A DNA stretch of 64,000 bases from Thermoactinospora rubra (GTDB lineage: Bacteria > Actinomycetota > Actinomycetes > Streptosporangiales > Streptosporangiaceae), in NCBI RefSeq assembly GCF_002093975.1, contig NZ_KZ084336.1, positions 1 to 64,000 on the forward strand. The letters are read 5' to 3'. Position 1 is the first letter of the stretch; each line of letters starts with the position of its first letter. Both the position numbers and the translations under genes were made by a program. This document shows, piece by piece, positions 41,592-50,016 of the stretch. The notes beneath the pieces were generated by a model that was given only the letters and a program-made list of their open reading frames with translations, searched no databases and had not been told where the DNA came from.

Positions 41592-42496
41592 CCGCCACGC
41601 TGGATGCGGCGGTGGAACCGGCCAGGCTCTCCGACGAGGACCTGTCGCTCATGCTGACGATCCGGGCCTTCGAGGACAAGCTGCTGGAGCTGTTCGGCAG
41701 GGGCTTGCTCAACGGCACCACGCACACCTGTCTCGGCCAGGAGTACGTCCCCGTCGCCCTGGAGCCGCTGCTCGACCCGGCGGACCACGTGTTCAGCAAC
41801 CACCGCGGCCACGGCCACTACCTGGCCCGCTTCCGCGACCCCGAGGGCCTGCTGGCCGAGATCATGGGGCGGGAGGGCGCGGTGTGCGGCGGCGTGGGCG
41901 GCAGCCAGCACATCCGCCGCGACCGCTACCTGTCCACCGGCGTGCAGGGGGAGAGCCTGCCCGTGGCGGCCGGGGTCGCGCTGCACCTGAAGCGTGCCGA
42001 GCCAGGCCGCCTGGCCTGCGTCTACATCGGCGACGGCACCTTCGGCGAGGGCGCGGTCTACGAGGCGCTCAACATCGCCTCGCTGTGGCGGCTCCCGCTC
42101 CTGGTCGTCGTGGAGCACAACGGCATCGCCCAGTCCACGCCCACCGAGGCCCACCTGGCCGGCACCATCGCGGGACGCGCCGCCGCCTTCGGCGTCGGCC
42201 ACCTGCTCGTGGAGGGCGCCGACGTGCCGCGCATCCGCCGCGCGCTGGCCCCGGTGGTCGCGCGGGCGCGGGCCGGCGAACCCCAGATCGCCGAGTTCCG
42301 CACCCATCGCCTCGGACCGCACAGCAAGGGCGACGACACCCGGCCGCCACGGCCGGCGCGCGACGACTGGCTCGCCCGCTACGCCGCCGCCCATCCGGAC
42401 CAGGTGGAGCGGCTGGAACGCGCGGCGCGGGCGGCCGTGGAGGCCGTCGCCGCGGACGTGGCGGCCCGCCCCCCGACCCGGTGGGAGCGGCCGTGA
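41588..42496 (+). CDS. 2-oxo-acid dehydrogenase E1 component, alpha subunit
   Basis: The 302-residue thiamine-diphosphate enzyme subunit has the cofactor motif G148-D-G150 ... EALNIASLWRLPLLVVVEHN and the upstream NHRGHGHYLA loop typical of pyruvate, acetoin and branched-chain 2-oxo-acid dehydrogenases. It forms an alpha2-beta2 E1 with the next gene product, decarboxylating a 2-oxo acid and transferring the acyl group to lipoyl-E2. The GTG at 41588 overlaps the C-PCP stop. Being inside a thiotemplate operon rather than a primary-metabolism operon suggests it makes a special acyl-CoA or acyl-carrier building block. It is slightly short for the family at the N-terminus; substrate is unknown. 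Confidence 0.93.
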   Translation: MTATLDAAVEPARLSDEDLSLMLTIRAFEDKLLELFGRGLLNGTTHTCLGQEYVPVALEPLLDPADHVFSNHRGHGHYLARFRDPEGLLAEIMGREGAVCGGVGGSQHIRRDRYLSTGVQGESLPVAAGVALHLKRAEPGRLACVYIGDGTFGEGAVYEALNIASLWRLPLLVVVEHNGIAQSTPTEAHLAGTIAGRAAAFGVGHLLVEGADVPRIRRALAPVVARARAGEPQIAEFRTHRLGPHSKGDDTRPPRPARDDWLARYAAAHPDQVERLERAARAAVEAVAADVAARPPTRWERP

Positions 42497-43458
42497 GGGT
42501 CGCCGAGAACCTCAACGCCGCCCTGCACGGGCTGCTGGCCGGGCTGCCGGACCTGTACGTGCTCGGCGAGGACATCCTCGACCCGTACGGCGGCGCCTTC
42601 AAGATCACTCGCGGCCTGTCCACGCGCTTCCCCGACCGCGTGCTGTCCACGCCCATCAGCGAGAACGCCATCACCGGCGTGGCGGCCGGGCTGGCCCTGT
42701 CGGGCGACGCCGCGATCGTCGAGATCATGTTCGGCGACTTCGCCGCGCTGGCCTTCGACCAGCTGCTGAACTTCGCCGCCAAGTCGGTGTCCATGTACGG
42801 CTTCCGCGTCCCGATGCGCATGGTGGTGCGCTGCCCGGTGGGCGGCGGGCGCGGCTACGGCCCCACGCACAGCCAGAGCCCGCACAAGCACTTCGTCGGG
42901 ATACCGGACCTGGCGCTGTATGAGATGTCGCCCTTCCACGACTGCCTGGCCGTGTTCGAGGAGATGCTCGCGCGGGCCGAGCCGTGCGTGTTCTTCGAGG
43001 ACAAGGTGCTCTACACGCGCCCCATGCACGCCGTCGAGCCGCCGTTCTCGGTGTCGGTGAGCGACGGGGTGGCCAGGGTGTCGCTGGAGGACTCGCCGGA
43101 CTGTGTGATCGTCGCGGGCGGCGGGGTCGCGCACCGCGTCATGGCCGCCATGCGGTCCCTGCTGCTGGAGGAGGAGATCGTCTGCACGCTGCTCGTGCCC
43201 TCGCGGCTGTATCCCTTCGAGGCGGACGTCCCGGCGGCGCCGTACGTCTTCGTGGTGGAGGAGGGCACGGCGGGCGGCACGTGGGGGGCCGAGGTCGCGC
43301 ACGTGGTGCACTCGCGGCTGTGGCCGCGCCTGGCCCGCCCGGTGGGGCTCGTCCACTCGGCCGCCTCGATCATCCCTGCCGCGCCGCATCTGGAGCGCGA
43401 GGTGCTCGTGAGCGAGGCGGCGATCCATCGCGCCATCAGGGAGGCCGTGCGTGGCTGA
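42493..43458 (+). CDS. 2-oxo-acid dehydrogenase E1 component, beta subunit
   Basis: The 321-residue subunit pairs with E1-alpha. It has the conserved VLGEDILDPYGGAFKITRGL start, the STPISENAITGVAAGLAL segment with the glutamate that activates thiamine diphosphate, the FDQLLNFAAK helix and a C-terminal transketolase-like domain with VVEEGTAGGTWGAEVAH. The GTG at 42493 overlaps the E1-alpha stop (GTGA), and E2 starts eight bases before its own stop. This tight coupling fits a stoichiometric complex. The sequence is closer to acetoin/branched-chain two-subunit E1 enzymes than to the single-chain AceE. Substrate is not defined by the sequence. Confidence 0.93.
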   Translation: MRVAENLNAALHGLLAGLPDLYVLGEDILDPYGGAFKITRGLSTRFPDRVLSTPISENAITGVAAGLALSGDAAIVEIMFGDFAALAFDQLLNFAAKSVSMYGFRVPMRMVVRCPVGGGRGYGPTHSQSPHKHFVGIPDLALYEMSPFHDCLAVFEEMLARAEPCVFFEDKVLYTRPMHAVEPPFSVSVSDGVARVSLEDSPDCVIVAGGGVAHRVMAAMRSLLLEEEIVCTLLVPSRLYPFEADVPAAPYVFVVEEGTAGGTWGAEVAHVVHSRLWPRLARPVGLVHSAASIIPAAPHLEREVLVSEAAIHRAIREAVRG

Positions 43459-44503
43459 GCTGCGTGTCCCCAAGCTGAACGCCAACGACGCGGAGTACCT
43501 GGTCGTCGAGTGGCTGGTCCCGGACGGCGCGGAGGTGGCGGCCGGCGACGCCGTGGTGCTGGTGGAGACGTCGAAGGCCGCCGAGGAGCTGCCCGCCGGG
43601 GCTTCTGGGGTGCTCCGCCAGGCCGTTCCGCCCGGCGTGTGGTGCCGCCCCGACGACGTGCTCGCCGCCATCACCGGCCCCTCCGCCCCCGGCGACACCC
43701 CGTCCACGGCGAGCCGTACGGCCGAGCCCGGCGCCCCGGACGGCGGGCCACTCCTCACCGCCCCCGCCCGGGCCTTCATGGACGAGCACGGCATCGGCCT
43801 GGAGCAGGTGCGAGCGCTCGGCCTCGAGGTCGTCAGGCGCGCCGACCTGGAACGGCTCGTGGGCGCCGGCCAGGACCTCTCGCGGGTGCAGCGCGCCGTC
43901 GCGCGGGCGGTCGAGCTGTCGCACCGCACGATCCCCGCGGCCTACCTCGTCGTACGCATGGACCTGACCCGGGCCCTCGCCTACGCCGCCGCGGCGACCA
44001 AGCACGTCAGGAGGCCGGTCGGTCTCGCCGAGGTCTTCGTGCACCTCGTCGCGGGCCTGCATGCCGACTTCCCGCTCTTCTTCGCCCGCCTCGAGGGCAC
44101 CCGGGCCCTGCTGCCTGCCGCCCCGGACATCGGCGTCACCGTCGACGTGGGGGAGGGCCTGTTCGTCCCGGTGGTCCACGACGCGGCCCGCCGCAGCGTC
44201 AAGGACATCGCCACGACGCTGATGAAGCACCGCATGTCGGCCGCCACCGGCGAGTTCAGGGAGGCCGACCTCGCGGGCGCCAACTTCGTCGTCACGCTGC
44301 ACACCGACGGCGGCGTGGTCATGGCGATCCCGTTCGTCTTCCCCGGCACGGCCTGCGCCCTGGCCGTGACCGCCCCGTACGACGGCGTCCACGCCGACAT
44401 CGGCCTGGCCTACGACCATCGCCTGATCAACGGCCGCGACGCCGCACGCTTCATGAGCGCGCTCAAGACGGCCGCCGAACGGCTCGACTGGGGGCCTGTG
44501 TGA
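43451..44503 (+). CDS. 2-oxo-acid dehydrogenase E2 component (lipoyl acyltransferase)
   Basis: The 350-residue protein has one lipoyl domain (about 1-78) with the lipoylated Lys42 in VETSKAAEEL, a Pro/Ser/Thr-rich linker, a peripheral-subunit-binding domain (about 98-135, TAPARAFMDEHGIGLEQVRA) and the acyltransferase domain (about 145-350). The catalytic motif is H323-R-L-I-N327-G: the histidine is kept and the usual Asp is Asn, a change also seen in some natural E2 relatives. It takes the acyl group from E1 and passes it to CoA or perhaps a carrier protein. No dihydrolipoyl dehydrogenase (E3) is encoded nearby, so a housekeeping E3 is presumably borrowed. It overlaps the E1-beta gene and is followed 27 bases on by the VanX-like gene. 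Confidence 0.92.
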   Translation: MAELRVPKLNANDAEYLVVEWLVPDGAEVAAGDAVVLVETSKAAEELPAGASGVLRQAVPPGVWCRPDDVLAAITGPSAPGDTPSTASRTAEPGAPDGGPLLTAPARAFMDEHGIGLEQVRALGLEVVRRADLERLVGAGQDLSRVQRAVARAVELSHRTIPAAYLVVRMDLTRALAYAAAATKHVRRPVGLAEVFVHLVAGLHADFPLFFARLEGTRALLPAAPDIGVTVDVGEGLFVPVVHDAARRSVKDIATTLMKHRMSAATGEFREADLAGANFVVTLHTDGGVVMAIPFVFPGTACALAVTAPYDGVHADIGLAYDHRLINGRDAARFMSALKTAAERLDWGPV

Positions 44504-44530
44504 CAATTGCTCCCCATGGGGGACGACTGG

Positions 44531-45193
44531 ATGCGGGACGACCGGGACGACATCGTGCTCATCTCCGACCCGAGGGTGGCGGCCGTCCCCGTGGCGGAGT
44601 CCGGTGAGCCCCTGGCCGACGCGCGCGGCCGGCTGCGCGTCGACGGCCGGATGGCCGATCCGGCGGGGGCGTACGCGCACCTGAGGGCAGGCCTGCTGGA
44701 CCGGCTGGAGCGGGCCGAGCGCCTGCTGCCGGACGGCTTCCACCTGCTCATCGTGGAGGGGTACCGGCCGGTCGCGACACAGCAGGAGATCTTCGACGAA
44801 TACACCGCCACGCTGCGGGCGACATTTCCGGAAATGTCGCCCGAGGAGCTCCATGCGGCGGCCAGCCGCTACGTCTCGCCGGTCCAGGTCGCCCCGCACA
44901 CCGCGGGAGCCGCGGTCGACCTGACCCTGTGCGCGCCCGACGGCACCGAGTACGACATGGGCACCGAGATCAACGCCACGCCCGAGCAGAGCGGCGGCGC
45001 CTGCTACACCGCCGCGCCCGCCATCTCCGACGACGCCCGCCACCACCGCAAGATCCTGGCCGCCGCGCTGGAGTCCGTCGGCCTGGTCAACTACCCCACC
45101 GAGTGGTGGCACTGGTCCTACGGCGACCGCTACTGGGCGCTGGCCACCGGCGCGCCCGCCGCCCTCTACGGCCCGATCCGGGCCCCGTTCTAA
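44531..45193 (+). CDS. D-alanyl-D-alanine dipeptidase (VanX/DdpX-like, M15D)
   Basis: The 220-residue zinc peptidase cleaves free D-Ala-D-Ala. The ligand set is visible: H123 and D130 in APHTAGAAVDL, E191 as catalytic base and H194 as third ligand in EWWHWSYG, plus the arginine in VEGYRP. The ATG at 44531 is preferred because GGGGGAC lies eight bases upstream; an ATG at 44516 is in frame but lacks a site. The gene follows E2 by 27 bases and may be read through from the biosynthetic operon. VanX enzymes remove the target precursor in glycopeptide resistance, but many actinomycetes carry such genes for cell-wall dipeptide use; no vanH or vanA is present, so resistance is not supported. Confidence 0.9.
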   Translation: MRDDRDDIVLISDPRVAAVPVAESGEPLADARGRLRVDGRMADPAGAYAHLRAGLLDRLERAERLLPDGFHLLIVEGYRPVATQQEIFDEYTATLRATFPEMSPEELHAAASRYVSPVQVAPHTAGAAVDLTLCAPDGTEYDMGTEINATPEQSGGACYTAAPAISDDARHHRKILAAALESVGLVNYPTEWWHWSYGDRYWALATGAPAALYGPIRAPF

Positions 45194-45274
45194 GCTCCTC
45201 GTGCCGGGGCCCGGCCTCAGGCTGTCGGGTTCAGGCCCGCTCCGGCAATCGCGTCCGGGGCCCGCTCAGGCCGC

Positions 45275-46051
45275 CTAGGCCGCTCCGGCCATCGTGCGGT
45301 CCAGCAGCGCCAGCCCCTCCTCGGCGTACCGCCGCTCGCCGGTGCGCATGCCGTACGCGATGTCCCCCAGCAGAGTGCACCGCGCGTAGAAGGCGGCGCG
45401 CTCGCGCGAGTACTCCCCGGCGTAGTGCGCCGCCAGCAGCTCGCAGAACTCCGGCCCCAGGTCCCGGTAGAGCAGCGCGAAGTCCCGCGCCGGGTCGCCC
45501 ACGGCCGCGTCGCTCCAGTCGATGACGCCCGTGACCTCGCCCGCCTCCAGCAGCACGTGCTCGTCGCCCAGGTCGTTGTGGCAGAACGCCGCGACGGCCG
45601 CCTCCTCGGGCGGCGCGGCGGACAGGAAGGCCTCCACCGCCCGGCGCGCCCCGGCCGGGAGCCGCGTGGCGATCTCGCGGTAGTCGTGCCCGGCCCGGCG
45701 CAGCAGGCCGGGCAGCGTGCCGGAGACCGCCGGGGCCTCCAGCCCGCTGCGGTGCAGCGCGCTGAGGAACTCGCCCAGCACCGCGGCCAGCCGTACCGGA
45801 TCGTGGGCGGGCCGCTCGCTCAGCGGCACGCCGGGCAGCTTGCGCACCACCAGCACGCCGCGCGCCGGGTCGGCCTCGACCACCTCGGGGACCGGCAGGG
45901 TCGCCACCCGCGCCAGGGCCGCCAGCAGGGTCGCCTCGCGCCGCACGGCCTCGGGGTCCGGCTCCTTGCGCACGCGGGCGATCAGGCCGTCGCCGGTGTC
46001 GTAGACCACGTGGTCCCAGCCCTCGCCCAGGGTGAGTCGAGACGGATACAC
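45275..46051 (-). CDS. Aminoglycoside phosphotransferase-fold kinase-like protein
   Basis: The 258-residue protein has the APH/choline-kinase fold. VLVVRKLPGVPLSE is the hinge region, FCHNDLGDEHVLL carries the catalytic aspartate of the HxD loop, and IDWSDAAVGDPARDFALLYRDL is the metal-binding region (quoted as IDWSDAAVGDPARDF). It phosphorylates an unknown small molecule; the family includes antibiotic, homoserine and sugar kinases. The start is taken as GTG 46051: TAGGTT (46060-46065 on the complementary strand) stands eight bases upstream, which would suit a leaderless transcript. It is divergent from the carboxylate-amine ligase with only 15 bases between start codons, so the promoters must overlap or lie inside the opposite gene. 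No evidence ties it to resistance. Confidence 0.85.
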   Translation of the reverse strand: MYPSRLTLGEGWDHVVYDTGDGLIARVRKEPDPEAVRREATLLAALARVATLPVPEVVEADPARGVLVVRKLPGVPLSERPAHDPVRLAAVLGEFLSALHRSGLEAPAVSGTLPGLLRRAGHDYREIATRLPAGARRAVEAFLSAAPPEEAAVAAFCHNDLGDEHVLLEAGEVTGVIDWSDAAVGDPARDFALLYRDLGPEFCELLAAHYAGEYSRERAAFYARCTLLGDIAYGMRTGERRYAEEGLALLDRTMAGAA

Positions 46052-46066
46052 GGGAACAAAACCTAT

Positions 46067-47152
46067 GTGACCGCCAAAATCGGGATCGAAGAGGAGTACC
46101 TCGTCGTCGATCCCCAGACCCGTCACGTGACCCCCCGAGCCGCCGAGGTGCTGGCGGCGGCCGCCCAGGTCATGGATCTGACGCAGGAGATCACCCGCTT
46201 CCAGGTGGAGGCACGCACGCCGCCCTCCGCCGACCTGTCGCAGGTCGGAGCCCGGCTGCGCGCCGCCCGCCGCGAGGTCGCCAGGGCCGCCCGCGAGTGC
46301 GGCCTGGCCGTGGTGGCCAGCGGCATCCCCGTGCTGGGCGACGTGGTGCCGGTGCCGCTCAGCGACGGGCCGCGCTACGAGCAGGGCCGGGTGCTGTACC
46401 GCGCGCTGCACGACGAGATCAGCATCTGCGCCCTGCACGTCCACGTCGACGTGCCCGACCCCGAGCACGCCGTCTTCGTCGGCAACCACCTGCGGCCCTG
46501 GCTGCCCACGCTGATCGCGCTGGCCGCCAACTCGCCGTTCTTCGTCGGCCGCGACACCGGCTACGCCTCCTGGCGGGTGATCAGCTGGAGCCGCTGGCCG
46601 GTCTCGGGCGCCCCGCCGTACTTCCCGAGCTTCGCCGACTACGAGCTGGCCCTCGCGGCGCTGGAGGAGTCCGGCGCGGTCATGGACCGCAAGACCGTCT
46701 TCTGGGACGCCCGGCCCTCGCCCAACCTGCCCACCGTGGAGGTGCGCGTCGCCGACGTGCCGCTCGACGTCAACGACAGCCTCACCATCGTGGGCCTCAT
46801 CCGCGCCCTCGTGGTGACCGCGCTGGCCCACGTCGCGCGCGGCGACCTGGGGCCGCCGATCTCGCCGGAGGTGCTGCGGGCCGCCTACTGGCGCGCCGCC
46901 CGCGACGGCATCCAGGGCGAGAGCCTGGACCTGTGGGGCGGCGGCCTGGTGCCCGCCGCCGACATGGCCCGCCGCCTGCTGGAGCACGTACGGCCGGCGC
47001 TGGAGGACGCGGGCGACGCGGAGTTCGTCGAGGAGGGGCTGGAGCTGCTCGTCCTGCGGGGCTCGGGAGCGGTACGGCAGCGCCGCGCCTTCGGCTGGGG
47101 CGGCGGGCTGGCCGGCGTCGTGGACGACCTCATCGAGGCCTCGCAGGCCTGA
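46067..47152 (+). CDS. Carboxylate-amine ligase of the YbdK/glutamate-cysteine ligase 2 family
   Basis: The 361-residue ATP-dependent ligase has the family opener IGIEEEYLVVD with its conserved acidic residues, the metal-binding QVEARTPPS region, the CALHVHVDVPDPE strand and the terminal WDARPSPNLPTVEVRVADV segment. YbdK-type enzymes form gamma-glutamyl or related amide bonds and have weak glutamate-cysteine ligase activity; the true substrate is often unknown. Actinomycetes make mycothiol rather than glutathione, so classical glutathione synthesis is unlikely. The start is GTG 46067, 15 bases from the divergent kinase-like start. It is followed by the second large LuxR gene 44 bases later. 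Full length is typical of the family. Confidence 0.88.
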   Translation: MTAKIGIEEEYLVVDPQTRHVTPRAAEVLAAAAQVMDLTQEITRFQVEARTPPSADLSQVGARLRAARREVARAARECGLAVVASGIPVLGDVVPVPLSDGPRYEQGRVLYRALHDEISICALHVHVDVPDPEHAVFVGNHLRPWLPTLIALAANSPFFVGRDTGYASWRVISWSRWPVSGAPPYFPSFADYELALAALEESGAVMDRKTVFWDARPSPNLPTVEVRVADVPLDVNDSLTIVGLIRALVVTALAHVARGDLGPPISPEVLRAAYWRAARDGIQGESLDLWGGGLVPAADMARRLLEHVRPALEDAGDAEFVEEGLELLVLRGSGAVRQRRAFGWGGGLAGVVDDLIEASQA

Positions 47153-47196
47153 ACTGGGCCTTCCCGGGCGCTGCCGGCGGGGCGACACTGTGGGGC

Positions 47197-49914
47197 ATGG
47201 TCCACGGGCGCGACGCCGAGCGGGAGGCGCTGCGGTCGCTGGTGGAGGGCGCGCGCCGCGGCGCCGGAGGCTCGTTGCTTGTGCTCGGCACCTCGGGCTC
47301 GGGCAAGAGCACCATGCTGCTGGACGCGGAACGGCTGGCCGGCGGCTTCACGGTGTTACGTGTGCGGGGCGTCGCCGCCGAGCGTGAGCTGCCGTACTCG
47401 GGCCTGCACGCGCTGCTGCGGCCGCTGTGCCGCCCGGCCCGGGAGGCACTCGGCGCCGTCCCGGTGTGGGCCGCGCCGCCCGGGCTGGCCCTGCACGCGG
47501 CGGTGCTGGACCTGCTCACCGCGGGCGACCGGCCCGTCCTGGTCTGCGTGGACGACGCCCACCTGCTCGACGCCGCCAGCCGGGAGGCGCTGTGCTTCGC
47601 GGCCCGGCGGGCGGCGGGGGAGCGGCTGGCGGTGCTGTTCGGCGGCGACCCGCGGGACCTGCCCGCCCTGGAGGGCGTGCCCGCGCTCGCGCTCGGCCCG
47701 CTCGACCCGCGCTCGGCCGGCGCCCTGCTGGACGAGGCGGCTCCCGCTCCGCCGGGACCGGACCTGCGCGCGGCGCTGCTGGCCTTCGCCCAGGGCAACC
47801 CGCTCGCCCTCACCGAGCTGGCCGCCGCGCTGACGGCCGAGCAGCTCGCGGGCACGGCGCCGCCGCCCGACTCGCTGCCCCGGCACGGCAGGCTGTGGTC
47901 CGCGCACGCCGCCCGGCTGGCCGGCCTGCCCTCGCTCACCCGCTGGCTGCTGCTGCTCATCGCCGCCGACCCGGCGCTGGACCCGGCCACGCTGGTCCGG
48001 GCGGCCGGGCCGTACGGCCTGCTCGACGCGCTCGAACCGGCCGAGGACGCCGGGATCGTCCGCCTGGGCGCGCAGGGGTTCGGGTTCCCGGAGCCCGGCA
48101 TGAGGTCGGTGATCTACCGGGGCGCGTCGGTGTCGCGGCGGCGGCGCGCCCACCGCGCCCTGGCCGCCGCCCTGTCCGGTGACGCCGACCGGTTACGGCG
48201 GGCCTGGCACCGCGCGGTCGCCCTCGACGGGCCGCCGGACCGGCTCGCCGACGAGCTGGCCGCCGCCGCCCTCGCCGCCCGCTCGCCCGGCGACGGCGTC
48301 GACCCCGTCGAGGCGCTGGAGCGGGCCGCCGAGCTGGCCACCGCGCCCGCCGCCCAGGCGCGGCACCTGATCGCCGCCGCCCGGCGGGCCGTCTCCGCCG
48401 GACGCGCCGCCCACGCGCAGGCCCTGCTGGGCCGGGCACACGCCCGCAACCCGCCGCTGGACGTCCTCGGCCGGGCCGAGCTCCTGCGCGGCGGCCTGGA
48501 GCTGTACGGCGGGGCGACCGCCGCGGCCAGGGACGAGCTGCTCGCCGCCGCCTCCCACCTGCTCGCCGCCGACCGCGCCCAGGGGCTGTGCGCCCTGGTC
48601 AAGGCGGCCGAGGCTTGCTACCGCGCGGGCGACGGGCGCGGTTTCGCGGCCATCGCGGACCGCGTGGCCGCCGCCCGCGCGCCCGAGGACGGGCCGGTGG
48701 TGCACCTGCTCGCCGACTACCTGGGCGGCGTGGCCGCCACCCTGGCCGGCCGCCACCGGGAAGCCGACGACCTGCTGCGCCGCGTCGTCGAGCGCGCCCG
48801 CCTGGTGCGCGGCCCGGCCATCCTCGTGCGCGCCGTGATCGCCGGGCTGCTGCTGGGGGAGGACCGGCGGGCCGCCGCGCTGGCGACGCGGGCCATCGCC
48901 GAGGCCCGGGCCGAGGGGGCGCTGTCGCTCATCCCGTGGGCGCTGGAAACGCTCAACCACGCCGAGGTCTGGGCCGGGCGCTACGCCGCGATCGCCCGCA
49001 ACGCGCTGGAAGGGCTGCGCCTGGCCGAGCAGGCCGGGCAGCCCAACGCCGTCGCCGAGCACCTGGCCTGGCTCGCCCTGACCGACGCCGTCCAGGGGGA
49101 CGAGGCGGCCTGCCGTACCCGCGCGACCTCGGCCCTGGCCCTGGCCGAGGCGCACGGCCTGGGCCTGGCCGGCGCGATCGGCACCTGGGCGCTCGCCCAC
49201 CTGGACCTCGCCGCCGGACGCCCCGCCGACGCGCTGCGGCGGCTGATCCTGCGCACCCGGCACGACCACCTCACCGTCCGCGTCATGGCCACGCCCCTGC
49301 TGGTCGAGGCCGCCGCGCGGACCGGGCGCCCGGAGCCCGCGCACGGCCTGCTCGGCGCGCTGGACCGCTGGTCGGCCAGCACGGGCAGCCCCGACCGGCT
49401 CGCGCTCGCCGTACGCTGCCGCGCCCTGCTCGCCCCGCCCGACGCGGCCGACGGCCTGTACCGGGAGGCGCTGGACCTGCACGAGCGCGGGTCGTGCGCG
49501 TTCGAGGCGGCCCGCACGAGGCTCCTGTACGGCAGAGCCCTGCGGCGCAACCGCCGGCCGGGAGCGGCACGCGAGCAGCTGAGCGCGGCGCTGGAGACGT
49601 TCGCGGGGCTGGAGGCCCGGCTGTGGGCCGAGCAGGCGCGGGCGGAGCTGCGCGCCGCGGGCGCCCGGGTCAACGGCGGCCAGCCCGGCGAGGGAGAGAC
49701 CGCCGCCCGGCAGCCGGGAAACGGGATCCAGTCCACCGGCCGGCTCACCGCCCAGCAGCTCCGGATCGCCCGCATGGTCGCCGAGGGCGCCACCAACCGC
49801 GAGATCGCCGCCGCCCTGCACCTCAGCCCCCGGACCGTCGAGCACCACCTGCGCAACGTCTTCGTCACGCTCGGCATCCGGTCCCGGGTCGAGCTGGCCC
49901 GCCTGCTCCCCTGA
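47197..49914 (+). CDS. Large LuxR-family ATPase regulator (LAL type)
   Basis: The 905-residue regulator has an N-terminal AAA ATPase with Walker A GTSGSGKS (31-38) and Walker B PVLVCVDDAHLLD, a long helical middle rich in Ala, Leu and Arg (about 250-830), and a C-terminal LuxR helix-turn-helix with LTAQQLRIARMVAEGATNRE and SPRTVEHHLRNVFVTLGI. LAL proteins act as ATP-dependent activators, often in secondary metabolism. The ATG at 47197 was chosen because GTGGGG precedes it and the Walker A motif then falls at the usual position; the frame is open far upstream through the previous gene. It lies next to, but not obviously within, the biosynthetic locus. Its targets are unknown. Confidence 0.9.
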   Translation: MVHGRDAEREALRSLVEGARRGAGGSLLVLGTSGSGKSTMLLDAERLAGGFTVLRVRGVAAERELPYSGLHALLRPLCRPAREALGAVPVWAAPPGLALHAAVLDLLTAGDRPVLVCVDDAHLLDAASREALCFAARRAAGERLAVLFGGDPRDLPALEGVPALALGPLDPRSAGALLDEAAPAPPGPDLRAALLAFAQGNPLALTELAAALTAEQLAGTAPPPDSLPRHGRLWSAHAARLAGLPSLTRWLLLLIAADPALDPATLVRAAGPYGLLDALEPAEDAGIVRLGAQGFGFPEPGMRSVIYRGASVSRRRRAHRALAAALSGDADRLRRAWHRAVALDGPPDRLADELAAAALAARSPGDGVDPVEALERAAELATAPAAQARHLIAAARRAVSAGRAAHAQALLGRAHARNPPLDVLGRAELLRGGLELYGGATAAARDELLAAASHLLAADRAQGLCALVKAAEACYRAGDGRGFAAIADRVAAARAPEDGPVVHLLADYLGGVAATLAGRHREADDLLRRVVERARLVRGPAILVRAVIAGLLLGEDRRAAALATRAIAEARAEGALSLIPWALETLNHAEVWAGRYAAIARNALEGLRLAEQAGQPNAVAEHLAWLALTDAVQGDEAACRTRATSALALAEAHGLGLAGAIGTWALAHLDLAAGRPADALRRLILRTRHDHLTVRVMATPLLVEAAARTGRPEPAHGLLGALDRWSASTGSPDRLALAVRCRALLAPPDAADGLYREALDLHERGSCAFEAARTRLLYGRALRRNRRPGAAREQLSAALETFAGLEARLWAEQARAELRAAGARVNGGQPGEGETAARQPGNGIQSTGRLTAQQLRIARMVAEGATNREIAAALHLSPRTVEHHLRNVFVTLGIRSRVELARLLP

Positions 49915-49959
49915 GACAGGTGATTTCACCGATGCGCGGCTCTGCCGCCCGCTCAGACA

Positions 49960-50008
49960 CTGACGCTCACATCGGTCAAGCGGAGCCGTGAAGGCTCCCG
50001 AGCGTCAG
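49960..50008 (+). promoter_or_regulatory. Structured leader in front of the polyester hydrolase gene
   Basis: A nested hairpin can form. The outer stem pairs CTGACGCTC (49960-49968) with GAGCGTCAG (50000-50008). The inner stem pairs GGAGCC (49982-49987) with GGCTCC (49993-49998) around GTGAA. The outer 3' arm touches the AGGAG ribosome-binding site at 50007-50011, so folding could hide it. Alternatively it is the terminator of the LuxR gene. Confidence 0.5.
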
Positions 50009-50016
50009 GAGCACAT

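Noticed and set aside
20687..44503. Mobile element carrying the biosynthetic locus
   Set aside because: No transposase, integrase, att-like repeats or terminal inverted repeats were recognised; an insertion is inferred only from the split nei-lhr order.
44531..45193. Glycopeptide (vancomycin-type) resistance locus
   Set aside because: Only a VanX-like gene is present; vanH, vanA, vanR and vanS are not found, and single VanX-like genes are common in actinomycetes.
45275..46051. Aminoglycoside resistance gene
   Set aside because: The fold is shared by many small-molecule kinases and the sequence shows no feature specific for aminoglycoside enzymes; no aminoglycoside genes are nearby.
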